Positions 42,529 through 51,952 of a stretch of 60,616 nt of DNA are shown one piece after another. The translations under genes were made by a program, and so were the position numbers. Location of the stretch: NCBI GenBank assembly GCA_934591745.1, contig CAKTPQ010000006.1, positions 1 through 60,616 of the forward strand, given 5' to 3'. Each line of letters begins with the position of its first letter. Positions within the stretch are counted from its first letter, which is position 1. The DNA comes from an uncultured Oscillospiraceae bacterium (lineage in GTDB: Bacteria; Bacillota; Clostridia; Oscillospirales; Oscillospiraceae). Below the pieces are notes generated by a model. That model was not told the DNA's origin. It saw nothing but the letters and a program-made list of their open reading frames with translations, and did no database searches.

Positions 42529-43572
42529 TTACTTCAGCAGGTCGATAAGCTCATTGTACTGAGCAAACTTGGTGTACACGGGCTGGATCTTCGCACGGAA
42601 CAGCTCGGCATTCTCCGGCGTCATCTCATAGACCTCGATGCCGTAGTCATCGATCCACTTCTGCAGTGCGGAGTCGCACTGGTCACGGGTGTACTGGATC
42701 TGATAGGTGCAGGCCTCCTTGGCGCAATCGTCCACGATGGCCTTCAGCTCATCGGAAAGGCCGTTGTACAGGTCGCCGTTCATGACCATGAACATGATGC
42801 CGTAGTTAGCGGTCCAGGCGGTCACGTACTTCTGCACCTCCTGAATGGAGCTGGCGTCCGCGACGGCGATGGGATTCTCCTGACCGTCATACAGCTTTGT
42901 CTGCAGGCCGGTGTAGACCTCGGCCCAGGCCGCAGTGGTATAGTCCACGCCCCAGCTCTCGTAGGTGCTGACCAGAATGGGTGCGCCGCCGATACGCAGC
43001 TTCAGATCGTACAGATCGTCAGGAGTCTTGACCGGGTGCTTACTGTTGGTGAGGTAGCGGAAACCGTTCTCGCCGATCCCCAGGCACTTGACGTTGTACT
43101 TCTCATTCATGGCGTTCATCAGGTACTTGCCGCCCTCGCCATTGATGAGCTTGCTGTCCACATCGTCATAGCTGTCAAAAAGGAAAGGCAGATTGGGGAT
43201 GCTGAACACCGTGTCAAAGTTGCCCCAGACACCATCGGCCTGGAACGTCACATCAATGGTGCCGTCGATATTGGCCTGGATGGAGTCCGCCTGGTTGCCG
43301 TTGGTCAACTGATCGGAGCAGTAGATGTCCAGCTTCACAGCGCCGTTGGTCTTTTCCTGCAGCAGCTCACTGAACTTCTCCAGGCCGACGTCAAAGTTGG
43401 AACCCTCGGCGCCGGAGGTGGCGGCGGTCCATGTCATCTTGGGAAAGCTGGGATCGCCGTCGCCGCTGTTGTCGCCGTCCGCAGCAGGAGTTTTGCCGCC
43501 ATCACCGCAGGCGACGAGGCTCAGCGCCATAACAAGCGCCAGAATGAGGGCCAGAAGTCTTTTCGCTTTCAT
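42529..43572 (-). CDS. dctP: TRAP transporter substrate-binding protein DctP
   Basis: The 347-aa lipoprotein has signal and lipobox ALSLVACGDG and the DctP-type fold (a conserved Arg in the DLYDLKLRIGG region binds the ligand carboxylate). It captures a carboxylate for the DctQM membrane units. ATG 43572 follows AGGAGG. The gene comes after dctM, an order different from the common PQM, and is preceded by a stem-loop that may raise its transcript level. Confidence 0.94.
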   Translation of the reverse strand: MKAKRLLALILALVMALSLVACGDGGKTPAADGDNSGDGDPSFPKMTWTAATSGAEGSNFDVGLEKFSELLQEKTNGAVKLDIYCSDQLTNGNQADSIQANIDGTIDVTFQADGVWGNFDTVFSIPNLPFLFDSYDDVDSKLINGEGGKYLMNAMNEKYNVKCLGIGENGFRYLTNSKHPVKTPDDLYDLKLRIGGAPILVSTYESWGVDYTTAAWAEVYTGLQTKLYDGQENPIAVADASSIQEVQKYVTAWTANYGIMFMVMNGDLYNGLSDELKAIVDDCAKEACTYQIQYTRDQCDSALQKWIDDYGIEVYEMTPENAELFRAKIQPVYTKFAQYNELIDLLK

Positions 43573-43625
43573 AGTAAGTTCCTCCTAAAATAAATCATTT
43601 TGATATGATGAATGCTTGGGCGGGG

Positions 43626-43653
43626 GCCGCCTGCCTGCGTACAGGCAGGCGGC
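43626..43653 (-). promoter_or_regulatory. Intercistronic stem-loop between dctM and dctP
   Basis: GCCGCCTGCCTG (43626-43637) pairs perfectly with CAGGCAGGCGGC (43642-43653). No T run follows in the direction of transcription. It lies in the only sizeable gap of the operon and may stabilise the dctP segment. Confidence 0.6.
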
Positions 43654-43668
43654 AAAAAGGAGAGAAAA

Positions 43669-44949
43669 TCAAGCACCGATAAGGCATGTGGTGACTTGGG
43701 GGACATAGGTGACCAGCAGCAGCACCAGCACAGCCGCCGCGATCATGGGCAGACACGCCTTGGCCACGCCCTCCACACCGACACGGTGACCGGGGATACG
43801 CAGGCTGGAGGCGACGAACAGGTTCGTGCCGACCGGCGGCGTGAACTGGCCGATGGCCAGGTTGACCGTGCAGATCATGCCGAATTGAATGGGGTCAATG
43901 CCAAACTTCTGCGCAACAGGATACATGATGGGAACGAAAATGTACATATTGGAGTTCGCATCCATAAAGCAGCCGGCGATCAGCAGCACGATATTGATGA
44001 TGATCAGGAAGCCGCCCTTGCCGCAGTTCTCCAGCAGGGACTGAACGCCGACAGAAATGCCATAGCGCGTGCAGGCGTAGGAGAAGATCGTTGCGCCGCC
44101 GATGATGAGCATCAATCCGCCGGTGCTCTTGGCCGTATCATAAAGAAGCTCCACGATATCCTTCCACTTCAGCTTCTTATAGATGACGGTGCCGACGAAC
44201 AGGCCGTACACCGCGGCCACTGCCGCCGCCTCCGTGGCGGAGAAAACACCGCCGTAGATGCCGCCCAGAATGATAACGGGCATCAGAAGGCCCCAGAAGG
44301 CGCTCTTAAAGGTGCGCCATACCTCGCGCCAGCCCTTCCAGGGGTGGGCGGGTTTCAGGTGGTGCTTGTGGGCATAGATCTGCACCACGATGATCATGGC
44401 AGCGCCCATAATGATGCCGGGGATAATACCGGCCACAAAGATGTCGCCCACAGAAACACCGGTAAGGGACGCATAGATCACGAATGAGATACTGGGCGGG
44501 ATAATGACCGCAATGGAGGACGCAGCGGCCACCACGCCATGTGCGAAGGGGTCGGAGAACTTCTCACGCTCGATCATGGCGGGGATCAGGATGACGCCCA
44601 GCGCTGCCACGGTGGCTGCGCCGGAGCCGGAGATGGCGCCGAAGAAGCAGGCCACGACGACGCAGACCATTGCAATGCCGCCGCGCAGATGTCCAAGCAG
44701 CGCGTCGATGAAGGCGATCAGTCTGTCGGATATCCCGGCCTTCGCCATAATGTTGCCGGACAGGACGAAGAACGGAACAGCCAGCAGAAGATATTTGCCG
44801 ATGCCGCCATAGATCTGGCCGGCGATAACATTGATGCCCGTCCCATTATACAGGATGGCCAGCAGCGAGGACATACCCAGAGACAGCGCGATGGGTGCGC
44901 CCAAAAACAGCAGGATCACAAAAACACCCAGCATGATGGCATATGTCAT
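43669..44949 (-). CDS. dctM: TRAP transporter large permease DctM
   Basis: The 426-aa product has about 12 membrane segments and family-typical stretches (FFGAISGSGAATVAALG; IPPSISFVIYASLTGVS). It uses the sodium gradient to move the ligand delivered by DctP. Its ATG overlaps the dctQ stop (ATGA). Confidence 0.94.
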   Translation of the reverse strand: MTYAIMLGVFVILLFLGAPIALSLGMSSLLAILYNGTGINVIAGQIYGGIGKYLLLAVPFFVLSGNIMAKAGISDRLIAFIDALLGHLRGGIAMVCVVVACFFGAISGSGAATVAALGVILIPAMIEREKFSDPFAHGVVAAASSIAVIIPPSISFVIYASLTGVSVGDIFVAGIIPGIIMGAAMIIVVQIYAHKHHLKPAHPWKGWREVWRTFKSAFWGLLMPVIILGGIYGGVFSATEAAAVAAVYGLFVGTVIYKKLKWKDIVELLYDTAKSTGGLMLIIGGATIFSYACTRYGISVGVQSLLENCGKGGFLIIINIVLLIAGCFMDANSNMYIFVPIMYPVAQKFGIDPIQFGMICTVNLAIGQFTPPVGTNLFVASSLRIPGHRVGVEGVAKACLPMIAAAVLVLLLVTYVPQVTTCLIGA

Positions 44950-45476
44950 GCAGCATCGCCTCCCTTCATCATGTCTGCATCTTTCAGTTCAGCGATCCCG
45001 TCCAGAATGCGCTCCACTGTATGGATCACCAGCAGGAACGCGCCCAGCGGGATAAAGGCGTTGTAGATCCAGTCAGGCACAGCCAGGGCCGTGGTGACCT
45101 GCCCGCTGGCGATCTTTGCGGCGCAGCGATCCCAACCGCTGATGAAAATGATCACGCCGAAGGCGATCAGGCAGATGTTGGTGATGATCTCAATGATCAA
45201 CTGCGCACGGCGGCTCATCTTACCGGTGAAGATCGTCATATTGATAAGGCCGCCCTCCTCACCGGCGCACAGTGCGGCACCCACCATGTAGGCCAGCACC
45301 AGCAGCGCTACCACGACTTCCTCGGACCACGAGAAGTTCACATCCGCCTTAAACACATAGCGGCAGACAACGTTCACCGCTGTTAGCGCCACACCGATGG
45401 CAAGCGCAACAACGATGATCCACTTCTCCGCCACGGCCAGGCCTCTCGCCATCCGTTTATAGGGATTCTTCTTCAT
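44946..45476 (-). CDS. dctQ: TRAP transporter small permease DctQ
   Basis: The 176-aa product has four membrane helices and the DctQ-type segment FSWSEEVVVALLVLAYMVG. The frame is open well upstream; ATG 45476 was chosen because AGAGAGGTGA lies eight bases before it and it gives the family's usual length. First gene of the nine-gene minus-strand operon, divergent from the membrane AraC regulator. Confidence 0.9.
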   Translation of the reverse strand: MKKNPYKRMARGLAVAEKWIIVVALAIGVALTAVNVVCRYVFKADVNFSWSEEVVVALLVLAYMVGAALCAGEEGGLINMTIFTGKMSRRAQLIIEIITNICLIAFGVIIFISGWDRCAAKIASGQVTTALAVPDWIYNAFIPLGAFLLVIHTVERILDGIAELKDADMMKGGDAA

Positions 45477-45983
45477 TCCATGGATCACCTCTCTCATAAT
45501 GATTTCTCTTTGACATTTTGACATATCGTCTCGTCCGCACAGAGGGGCGGGGCCGCGTCCGGCACGCCCAGCCCGTCTGTGTCCCCATATGTATCGCATC
45601 CGTTGGTCATTTTCAATAAACATTTCTTTCCCGGATCGCGATACTGCCGCGTCGTGGCAATTTTTTAACAGATTTGCAAGTTTTGTTCACGTCGAAAAAA
45701 ATCGTTTAGCGCCGAATCGCTGAACATCCATGCAAAAAACTGTGCAATCCGCCGAACCGATGCTGCAATATGACCGGCTCTTTTCCGGAAACTGCTTAAA
45801 AAAAGTGTGAAAAGACAGGGCTTGCGGGAAAACTGTACACTTTATATAGAGTCTCATGCTCCGCGGGAACGGGGGTGGTGCAGACCTTGCGGAAATGCAC
45901 ATTTTTTGATATCATCCACCTATCATCAGTTACCGTATCGCGTTCTTCAAGGCGTCTGCTGCAAACGGCGGGGGTGATTTTAA
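45477..45983. other. 507-base divergent intergenic region
   Basis: This gap between dctQ and the AraC-type regulator holds no convincing gene. It is richer in A+T than its surroundings from about 45600 to 45900. A possible rightward vegetative promoter is TTGCGG (45822-45827), 17 bases, TATAGA (45845-45850). No -24/-12 promoter was found in either direction. The regulator's own sites probably lie here. Confidence 0.5.
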
Positions 45984-48116
45984 GTGGCACGAAAAGAACT
46001 GAGCGATGCACTGAAGCATGAATTTTTCCGGTCAGGAAGCGTTCTGCGCAGCACCTTTTTTACCATACTGTCCCTGCTGCTGGCCGTTATGCTGCTGTTT
46101 CAGATCTGGCTTTACCGTAACACCTATCAGGGGCTGCACGACAGTGTGCGCGAGAGCGGCGAAGCCTTTCTCGCCCTGACGGCGAAGCTGTCCGATGAAA
46201 ATTTCGGCAGGCTTTGTGACGCGGCAGCACGGCTGGCGTGGAATGATACCATTCTGTACGCGGCACTGTTTCCGGACACGCAGGATCGGCCGCGGAACTT
46301 CCAGATCATCACCGAACTGAAGGATTTTGCGGCTGACACACGCTACGTCACCGGCGTTGCTCTGCTGTGCAGTCACGACGGTTCCGCCTATTCCTCCGGC
46401 GGAGACGTGGGCCTGCTGGCAGATCTTCCCGCGGCAGATGACTTTTCCGCGCAGGCACTGGGCCCCGCCGGCGCCGCGAACGCCACGCTGGCCTGCACGG
46501 CGTCCGGCACGCTGTGCCTGCGGTATCCGTTTATTCCCTGTTCCTATGGATATCTGGGAGAACTGCTGCTTTATCTGGATGCCGAGGCGCTCTTTTCCTC
46601 GCTGTGCAGCGGGGCGGAGCCGCTGACCGTCTATGCCCCGGACGGCACCCTGCTGTACAGCAATCTGGATACACCGCTGAAAGCCGGCAGCCGCAACACG
46701 CTGGTGGGGACATCCGCCGCCACAGAGCTCACCTTCTGCCACAGCTATACCACGGTGACGCTCCCCCTTGGCGAATACCTGACATCGAATCATCTGCTTC
46801 TCATGATGGTGATCCTGTTGGCTGCGCTGGTACTGGCAGCTCTGTTGGTGGCGTGGCTGTTTTACCGCCCGCTGCGGAAAACGCTGCAGACGCTGCGCGG
46901 CAGCGATGAAACCCTGCAGAAAAATGAGTCTGTCAGCGACTGGGACATGCTCAACCGCAGCGTCCTCGCCCTCAGCCGCGACACGGTGCAGTTCCGCAAG
47001 ATCATACAGATCATTTCCCCGTATGTGCTGCGCCAGCTGCTGTGTGAGCTGGTGGACGGCGCGGAGCTGGACGGCGATTCTGTCCGTCAGACACTCTCAA
47101 GCCTTCCCGACACGCTGCCATGCGAAGGGACATTTCTGCTGTTCGTCACATCCAACCGCGTCACAGGCGTTCTGAACCCAGCAGCCATTGAACATACCAT
47201 CAAAAACCTGCAGAACATCCACTTTCCCCACTGGAGGCTGTATTCCTTTGCCTATCAGTACAGCATCCTGACCGTTGCCTGTTTGCGGGACAAGCAGACT
47301 ATTGCCGACGGCGAGACAGAGGATCTGACGCGCACCATCCGTATTTTTACGCACAATCTCCCCAACAGCGCGGTCGTCTGCAGTCCGCGATTCTCCGATC
47401 TGCTGCAGATCCACAGCGTGTATCAGGCACTCCTGTCCGATTCGCAGACCAGCGCTGCCCGGCAGGTATCCCGCGAGGATATCGAAAAGCGTATTCGCAG
47501 TACGGTCGTCACCATTACGGAGCACTCGGAAGAGGCGGCTGTCACCACGCTGAACCATCTGCTGTCCACCATCCGGCAGGCGGAGCTGCCCGCGCAGGAC
47601 ACACTGGACTGCTGTCAGATGCTGGCCGGCGAGCTGCAGGAGCTGAATCGCACCTATCGCGGCAAGCTGGGCGCCTTTGCGCCGGAGGGAGATACGCTCA
47701 CAGATGCGTACTATGAGCAGCTATGCGCCTATCTGCACGCGGCGGTACAGGAGATCTTCACCAATCTGGACAATCGCCAGCGCAAGTACCTGCTGGCCGC
47801 CAAGAAATATGTGGGGGAGCACTACATGGACAGCGGTCTGTCCCTTGATGGCGTCGCTGCCCAACTGGGCATCAGTCCGTCGTACCTCAGCCGCATTTTC
47901 AGCGAGATCGACGGAAAAAGGTTCACTCAGTATCTCAGTGATCTGCGCATCGAAAAAGCCAAGCAGCTGCTGGCGGACGACAACAGGTTGGTACGCGACA
48001 TCGGTCAGGATGTCGGTTTCCTCACCATCCAGAACTTCATGCGGGTATTCAAGGCCAAAACCGGCGTGACTCCCAGTGAATACCGATCGACGCTGCCGAA
48101 AAAAGCAGCTGAGTGA
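45984..48116 (+). CDS. Membrane-anchored AraC-family transcriptional regulator
   Basis: The 710-aa product has a membrane helix at about 23-44, an extracytoplasmic region of about 225 residues, a second helix at about 270-293 and a cytoplasmic part ending in two AraC HTH units (about 607-705: SLDGVAAQLGISPSYLSRIF; VRDIGQDVGFLTIQNFMRVF). Such one-component transmembrane regulators sense an external ligand and bind DNA from the membrane. GTG 45984 has GGGGTGA upstream. It is divergent from the TRAP-dehydrogenase operon and is its likely regulator, probably sensing the TRAP ligand outside the cell. Followed by lplA with only a short gap. Confidence 0.92.
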   Translation: MARKELSDALKHEFFRSGSVLRSTFFTILSLLLAVMLLFQIWLYRNTYQGLHDSVRESGEAFLALTAKLSDENFGRLCDAAARLAWNDTILYAALFPDTQDRPRNFQIITELKDFAADTRYVTGVALLCSHDGSAYSSGGDVGLLADLPAADDFSAQALGPAGAANATLACTASGTLCLRYPFIPCSYGYLGELLLYLDAEALFSSLCSGAEPLTVYAPDGTLLYSNLDTPLKAGSRNTLVGTSAATELTFCHSYTTVTLPLGEYLTSNHLLLMMVILLAALVLAALLVAWLFYRPLRKTLQTLRGSDETLQKNESVSDWDMLNRSVLALSRDTVQFRKIIQIISPYVLRQLLCELVDGAELDGDSVRQTLSSLPDTLPCEGTFLLFVTSNRVTGVLNPAAIEHTIKNLQNIHFPHWRLYSFAYQYSILTVACLRDKQTIADGETEDLTRTIRIFTHNLPNSAVVCSPRFSDLLQIHSVYQALLSDSQTSAARQVSREDIEKRIRSTVVTITEHSEEAAVTTLNHLLSTIRQAELPAQDTLDCCQMLAGELQELNRTYRGKLGAFAPEGDTLTDAYYEQLCAYLHAAVQEIFTNLDNRQRKYLLAAKKYVGEHYMDSGLSLDGVAAQLGISPSYLSRIFSEIDGKRFTQYLSDLRIEKAKQLLADDNRLVRDIGQDVGFLTIQNFMRVFKAKTGVTPSEYRSTLPKKAAE

Positions 48117-48163
48117 TGCTCCGATCCGGCAGCATACATTATAAAATGAAGGAGCCTACCACC

Positions 48164-49168
48164 ATGACGCAGCCGAAACTCTCTTATCTGAACCTCTATA
48201 CCACCGATCCGGCATGGAACCTGGCGGCGGAGCAGTATGTGTTTGACGCGCTGCCCCGGGATCGCACCTATTTCATGCTGTGGCAGAATGACAACGCCAT
48301 CATTATCGGCAAGCACCAGAACGCCGCTGCCGAGGTCAACCAGCAATTCGTCCGCGAGAACGGTGTGCGGGTGGTACGGCGGCTGTCTGGCGGCGGGGCG
48401 GTGTACCACGACATGGGCAACCTGAATTTCACGTTCATCGCCGATGCCGGCGACATGGAGTCTATCAACTTCAAGCTGTTCTGTCAGCCGGTGGTGGCTG
48501 CGCTGGCGGCGCTGGGCGTCACCGCTGAGGTCAACGGGCGGAATGACATGACCATCGACGGGCAGAAATTCTCCGGCAACTCCCAGTATCTGAAGGAGGG
48601 CCGGGTGATGCACCACGGTACCATCATGTTCGACTCCGATCTGGACCGGGTGGCGCAGGCCCTCCATGTGGACCAGGAGAAGATCGCCGCCAAGGGCGTA
48701 GCCTCCGTCCGGAGCCGCATCACCACCGTGCGGCAGCACATGCCCCATCCCGTAGAGCTGGAGGAGTTCCGCCGCGTGCTGTTGGACAACATCCTGGCGC
48801 AGCAGCCCGGCGAGGAGTATATCTTTACCGAGGCGGACAAGGCGCAGATCGCCCGGCTGCGGGAGCAGCGGTACGCCACATGGGAGTGGAACTACGGCCA
48901 GTCCCGGGAATGCGAAATGACCAAGAAAAAGCGTTTCCCCGCCTGCGGCGGCTTGGAGGCGCACCTGTCCACCGACCACGGCGTCATCCAACACATCGCG
49001 TTCACCGGCGATTTCTTCAGCGTGGTGGAGCCGGAGGTGCTGGCGGAAAAGCTGGTGGGTTTGCGGCTGGAGGAGCAGAGCCTCCGCAGCGCGCTGGCGC
49101 AGGAGGATGCGGGCCGCTATTTCAGCGGGCTGAAAAACGAGGAGCTGATAGAGCTTCTTCTGTCATGA
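48164..49168 (+). CDS. lplA: Lipoate-protein ligase A
   Basis: The 334-aa product activates lipoate with ATP and attaches it to the lysine of lipoyl domains. Signatures: RRLSGGGAVYHDMGNLNF, the lysine-bearing DGQKFSGNSQ and a C-terminal accessory domain. ATG 48164 (AAGGAG upstream) is chosen over an ATG at 48113 that overlaps the regulator's stop. Its place 47 bases after the AraC regulator, opposite an operon encoding a lipoylated E2, makes the E2 at 38408 its likely target. Confidence 0.95.
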   Translation: MTQPKLSYLNLYTTDPAWNLAAEQYVFDALPRDRTYFMLWQNDNAIIIGKHQNAAAEVNQQFVRENGVRVVRRLSGGGAVYHDMGNLNFTFIADAGDMESINFKLFCQPVVAALAALGVTAEVNGRNDMTIDGQKFSGNSQYLKEGRVMHHGTIMFDSDLDRVAQALHVDQEKIAAKGVASVRSRITTVRQHMPHPVELEEFRRVLLDNILAQQPGEEYIFTEADKAQIARLREQRYATWEWNYGQSRECEMTKKKRFPACGGLEAHLSTDHGVIQHIAFTGDFFSVVEPEVLAEKLVGLRLEEQSLRSALAQEDAGRYFSGLKNEELIELLLS

Positions 49169-49250
49169 AGTACCGCCCGCTTCGGATACGATCATTTGAT
49201 ATCCGCACGTATCATACCGCAGGATGTTTTCCTGACGGGCAAAATAAAAG

Positions 49251-49292
49251 TATCCCCACCCTGGAGCCGCGGCTCCGGGGTGGGGATATTTT
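49251..49292 (+). terminator. Terminator after lplA
   Basis: TATCCCCACCC...GGGTGGGGATA with an inner GGAGCC/GGCTCC arm forms a near-perfect 42-base stem-loop, followed by TTTT. Confidence 0.85.
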
Positions 49293-49394
49293 CACAAACA
49301 GGGCACTATCCGCTGAAAGATTTGCATTCCCGCTGGCGCAGCGCTTCACGCCGTGGTACAATGGCAGCAACTACGCCATACAGGAGGTCCTCTT

Positions 49395-50216
49395 ATGGAA
49401 CAGTTTTACGACAAGGTCAGCGCCTCCGCCGACTACATCCGGCAGCACGCACCTTTGGCTCCCACCGTGGGCATCATTCTGGGCAGCGGCCTGGGCGGTC
49501 TGGTGGAGGCTATGACGGACAAGACCGTTATTCCCTACGGAGACATCCCCCACTTCCCCCGCTCCACCGTAGCCGGGCATGCGGGCAATCTGGTCATCGG
49601 GCGGCTGGGCCGCCATGTGGCGGCGGCGCTGCAGGGTCGTTTCCACTACTATGAGGGCTTTACCATGCGTGAAGTCACCTATCCCGTCTACACGCTGGCG
49701 CTGCTGGGCGTAAAAACACTGGTCATCACCAATGCCTGCGGCGGCATCGACCGCGCACTCTCCCCCGGCGATCTGATGCTGCTGTCCGACCATATCAACA
49801 TGCTGGGCAGCAACTCCCTGATCGGCCCCAACGACGAGCGCTTTGGCCCCCGCTTCCCCGACATGACGGAGGTGTACTCCCGCCGCCTCCGCGAAAAGGC
49901 CCATGCGGCGGCGGCCTCGCTGGGCTTCCAGTGCAAAGAGGGCGTGTACGCCATCTTCTCCGGCCCCTGCTATGAGACGGCGGCGGAGATCCGTGCCTAC
50001 GCACATCTGGGGGCCGATGCCATCGGCATGTCCACCGTGCCGGAGGCCATCGCCGCCAGCTATCTGGGCATGGAGGTGCTGGGTATCGCCTGCATCACCA
50101 ACATGGCCACCGGCATCGCCAGAGAAAAGCACTCCCATGAGGAGGTGCTGCGTATCGCCAACGAGAGCAGCCGCCGGCTGTGCGCCCTGATCCAGCGCGT
50201 TATGCAGGAGCTGTGA
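49395..50216 (+). CDS. Purine nucleoside phosphorylase (trimeric type)
   Basis: The 273-aa product cleaves inosine/guanosine with phosphate. Motifs: phosphate loop GIILGSGLGGL, GHAGNLVIG, NACGGIDRALSPGDLM with the substrate-binding region, and GPCYETAAEIRA. Length is typical of the human/Bacillus trimeric class. ATG 49395 follows AGGAGG. A -10-like TACAAT with TG extension is at 49357-49362. Flanked by terminators on both sides, it seems a stand-alone salvage gene, unrelated to the catabolic clusters. Confidence 0.95.
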   Translation: MEQFYDKVSASADYIRQHAPLAPTVGIILGSGLGGLVEAMTDKTVIPYGDIPHFPRSTVAGHAGNLVIGRLGRHVAAALQGRFHYYEGFTMREVTYPVYTLALLGVKTLVITNACGGIDRALSPGDLMLLSDHINMLGSNSLIGPNDERFGPRFPDMTEVYSRRLREKAHAAAASLGFQCKEGVYAIFSGPCYETAAEIRAYAHLGADAIGMSTVPEAIAASYLGMEVLGIACITNMATGIAREKHSHEEVLRIANESSRRLCALIQRVMQEL

Positions 50217-50257
50217 GTGGGAAATGCCGGTCCGCCCGCTGCCCATGCGCAATATGA

Positions 50258-50286
50258 CAGAAGCCCTCCCGCCGGGAGGGCTTCTG
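50258..50286 (+). terminator. Stem-loop after purine nucleoside phosphorylase
   Basis: CAGAAGCCCTCCC (50258-50270) pairs with GGGAGGGCTTCTG (50274-50286). The following bases are only moderately T-rich (CTTATC), so termination may be partial. Confidence 0.65.
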
Positions 50287-50395
50287 CTTATCCCCGCCGG
50301 CGCACAGCCTGCGCAGGAGCTTTCCGGCTATCGCCGGCGGTGCATGCGCGTGTCCCGCCGCTCACAGTCTGAGACTGGCTGCCGCAAATTTATGC

Positions 50396-50430
50396 TTGTC
50401 AATTTCTGCTTGCAATGATATAATATATTA
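50396..50430 (+). promoter_or_regulatory. Promoter with TAATATATTA operator for the GalM-like gene
   Basis: TTGTCA (50396-50401), 17 bases, TATAAT (50419-50424). The perfect palindrome TAATATATTA (50421-50430) overlaps the -10 and start region, the position of a repressor site. The same motif recurs at 51953, 56339 and 57830. Confidence 0.7.
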
Positions 50431-50475
50431 AACAATATAAAAATATATAATCGTTTTAGAAAGGATAGGATACCG

Positions 50476-51300
50476 ATGGAAAACATGACATCCGTAAAAA
50501 AAATGATCGGCGGCAGGACCGACAGCGGCAAAGAGATCGACATCTACCGCATTTCCAACAACCGGGGTGCCTATATCGACGTATCCACATACGGCTGCGC
50601 GGTGCTGGCCATGGGCGTTTACCGGCGCGACGGGGAGCTGCAGGATGTTATCCACGCACCGGAAGCAGGGCGGATCGCCGTGGGCGGCGACTGGCATACC
50701 CCGCTGGATGAGCTGGTATGGGACGCCCGATCCGGCGAGGATACCTCCATGGTGTTCTCCGCGCAGGCGGAAGAGGACGGCGCGGTGCTGACGGCGGAGA
50801 TCCGGTTCCGCATGAAGGATCTGGACCGGCTGGTCATCGACTACAACGTGACATGCAGCCAGCCGCGGCGGGTGTACCTGACACACAGGCTCGGCTTCCG
50901 GCTGGACAGCGGCAGCACACCCGGCGCCCAGAAAATGCGGGTATTCGCCGCAAATGAGGTCGATGATGCCGGCAGCGTGACTCCGGTGCGCCGGGAGCTG
51001 GTATCCAATATGGACTATACGCCGCTGCGGCAGAGCCGGCAGGCCTACTGGTCCCAGGAAGCGGACATCCATCCCTTTGTGGAGCTGGCCTCGGATGAGA
51101 CAGATCTGGCGCTGACCGCATACACCACCATGCCGGCCATGGCGATGACGCCCGACGCAAACGGCGGCGCCTGCTTTGAAGCCTTTGTCCCGGCAGGTGC
51201 GTCCTGCCCGGACACCGCACGGACCGTATACGGCATGGACCTGCTGTACCATGCGGACGGCAAAGCCGCCGGCAATCCCTTCATGTTCTTTATGGGCTGA
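50476..51300 (+). CDS. Aldose-epimerase (GalM)-like protein, short and divergent
   Basis: The 274-aa product starts like mutarotases (NNRGAYIDVSTYGCAVLAM then VYRRDGELQDVIH), a beta-sandwich fold used for sugar binding. It is about 60 residues shorter than GalM, and I cannot find the usual catalytic NHxYFN segment; the corresponding region reads LTHRLGFRL. It may bind or epimerise a non-standard sugar acid. ATG 50476 has AAAGGATAGGA upstream. It seems paired with the cupin that follows, ahead of the TctCBA importer. Function uncertain. Confidence 0.8.
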   Translation: MENMTSVKKMIGGRTDSGKEIDIYRISNNRGAYIDVSTYGCAVLAMGVYRRDGELQDVIHAPEAGRIAVGGDWHTPLDELVWDARSGEDTSMVFSAQAEEDGAVLTAEIRFRMKDLDRLVIDYNVTCSQPRRVYLTHRLGFRLDSGSTPGAQKMRVFAANEVDDAGSVTPVRRELVSNMDYTPLRQSRQAYWSQEADIHPFVELASDETDLALTAYTTMPAMAMTPDANGGACFEAFVPAGASCPDTARTVYGMDLLYHADGKAAGNPFMFFMG

Positions 51301-51352
51301 CACAAATACGGTAAAATGGAGAAAGGAGCCCCACTCCGGGGTAAAATATGAT

Positions 51353-51865
51353 ATGATGACACAAGAGATCAAACAGCCCTGCGGGCAGGCCGTGCTGTAC
51401 ACCATGGAAAACGGTACACGGGAGACATTTTCCGCGCCGCTGCAGCAGGTATTGCTGGTCACATCCGGCGAGTGCGACGTGGTATTCCGGGGAGGGCGCT
51501 GCCGTCTGAACGCCGGAGGCTGGATGAACATTCCCAGCGGAGAGTCATGCTGCGTCCATGTGTTCCGAAGCTGCGGACCATGCACCCTCCTGCGGCTCTG
51601 CTGCGAAGGACAGGCCCAGGGCATTGCCTTCGGCAACGCCCTGGAGCTTCCGATGCAGGACGGCACCGCCTATTTCGCGTTGGAAACAGGCAGCGTAACG
51701 GGCATTGTCACCCGGTGCGCGCCGGAGCAGCCCGCCGCATCGGTACGGTATGACGGCGAGGACCGCTACTTTACCTTCGTACCGGGTGCGGACGGCGCGG
51801 CGTATCTGCGCTGGCTGAAGGACAGCTTCGGCATCCTGTGGGAAAACGGCGTCCGCGCCGTTTGA
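51353..51865 (+). CDS. Cupin-like protein
   Basis: The product, about 170 aa, has a cupin-like core (QQVLLVTSGECDVVFRGG, then RLNAGGWMNIPSGESCCVHV), with Cys and Ser where metal-binding His are often found. It lacks a signal peptide. The start is uncertain: ATG 51353 and ATG 51356 are adjacent and only weak GGGG sites precede them. It is probably cotranscribed with the GalM-like gene. Metal binding is doubtful; it may be a ligand-binding regulator or an isomerase. No family assigned beyond cupin-type. Confidence 0.75.
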   Translation: MMTQEIKQPCGQAVLYTMENGTRETFSAPLQQVLLVTSGECDVVFRGGRCRLNAGGWMNIPSGESCCVHVFRSCGPCTLLRLCCEGQAQGIAFGNALELPMQDGTAYFALETGSVTGIVTRCAPEQPAASVRYDGEDRYFTFVPGADGAAYLRWLKDSFGILWENGVRAV

Positions 51866-51952
51866 GGTACAAGCGGGCGGTCCCATTGTCATTTAGGCCA
51901 AAAAGAGCTCCTTGAAATTGGCGGCCGTCACAAAGATATCTCCGACGCAAAA

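Noticed and set aside
45477..45983. Sigma-54 promoter in the TRAP/AraC divergent region
   Set aside because: No TGGCA-N7-TTGC-type pair with correct 10-base doublet spacing was found on either strand.
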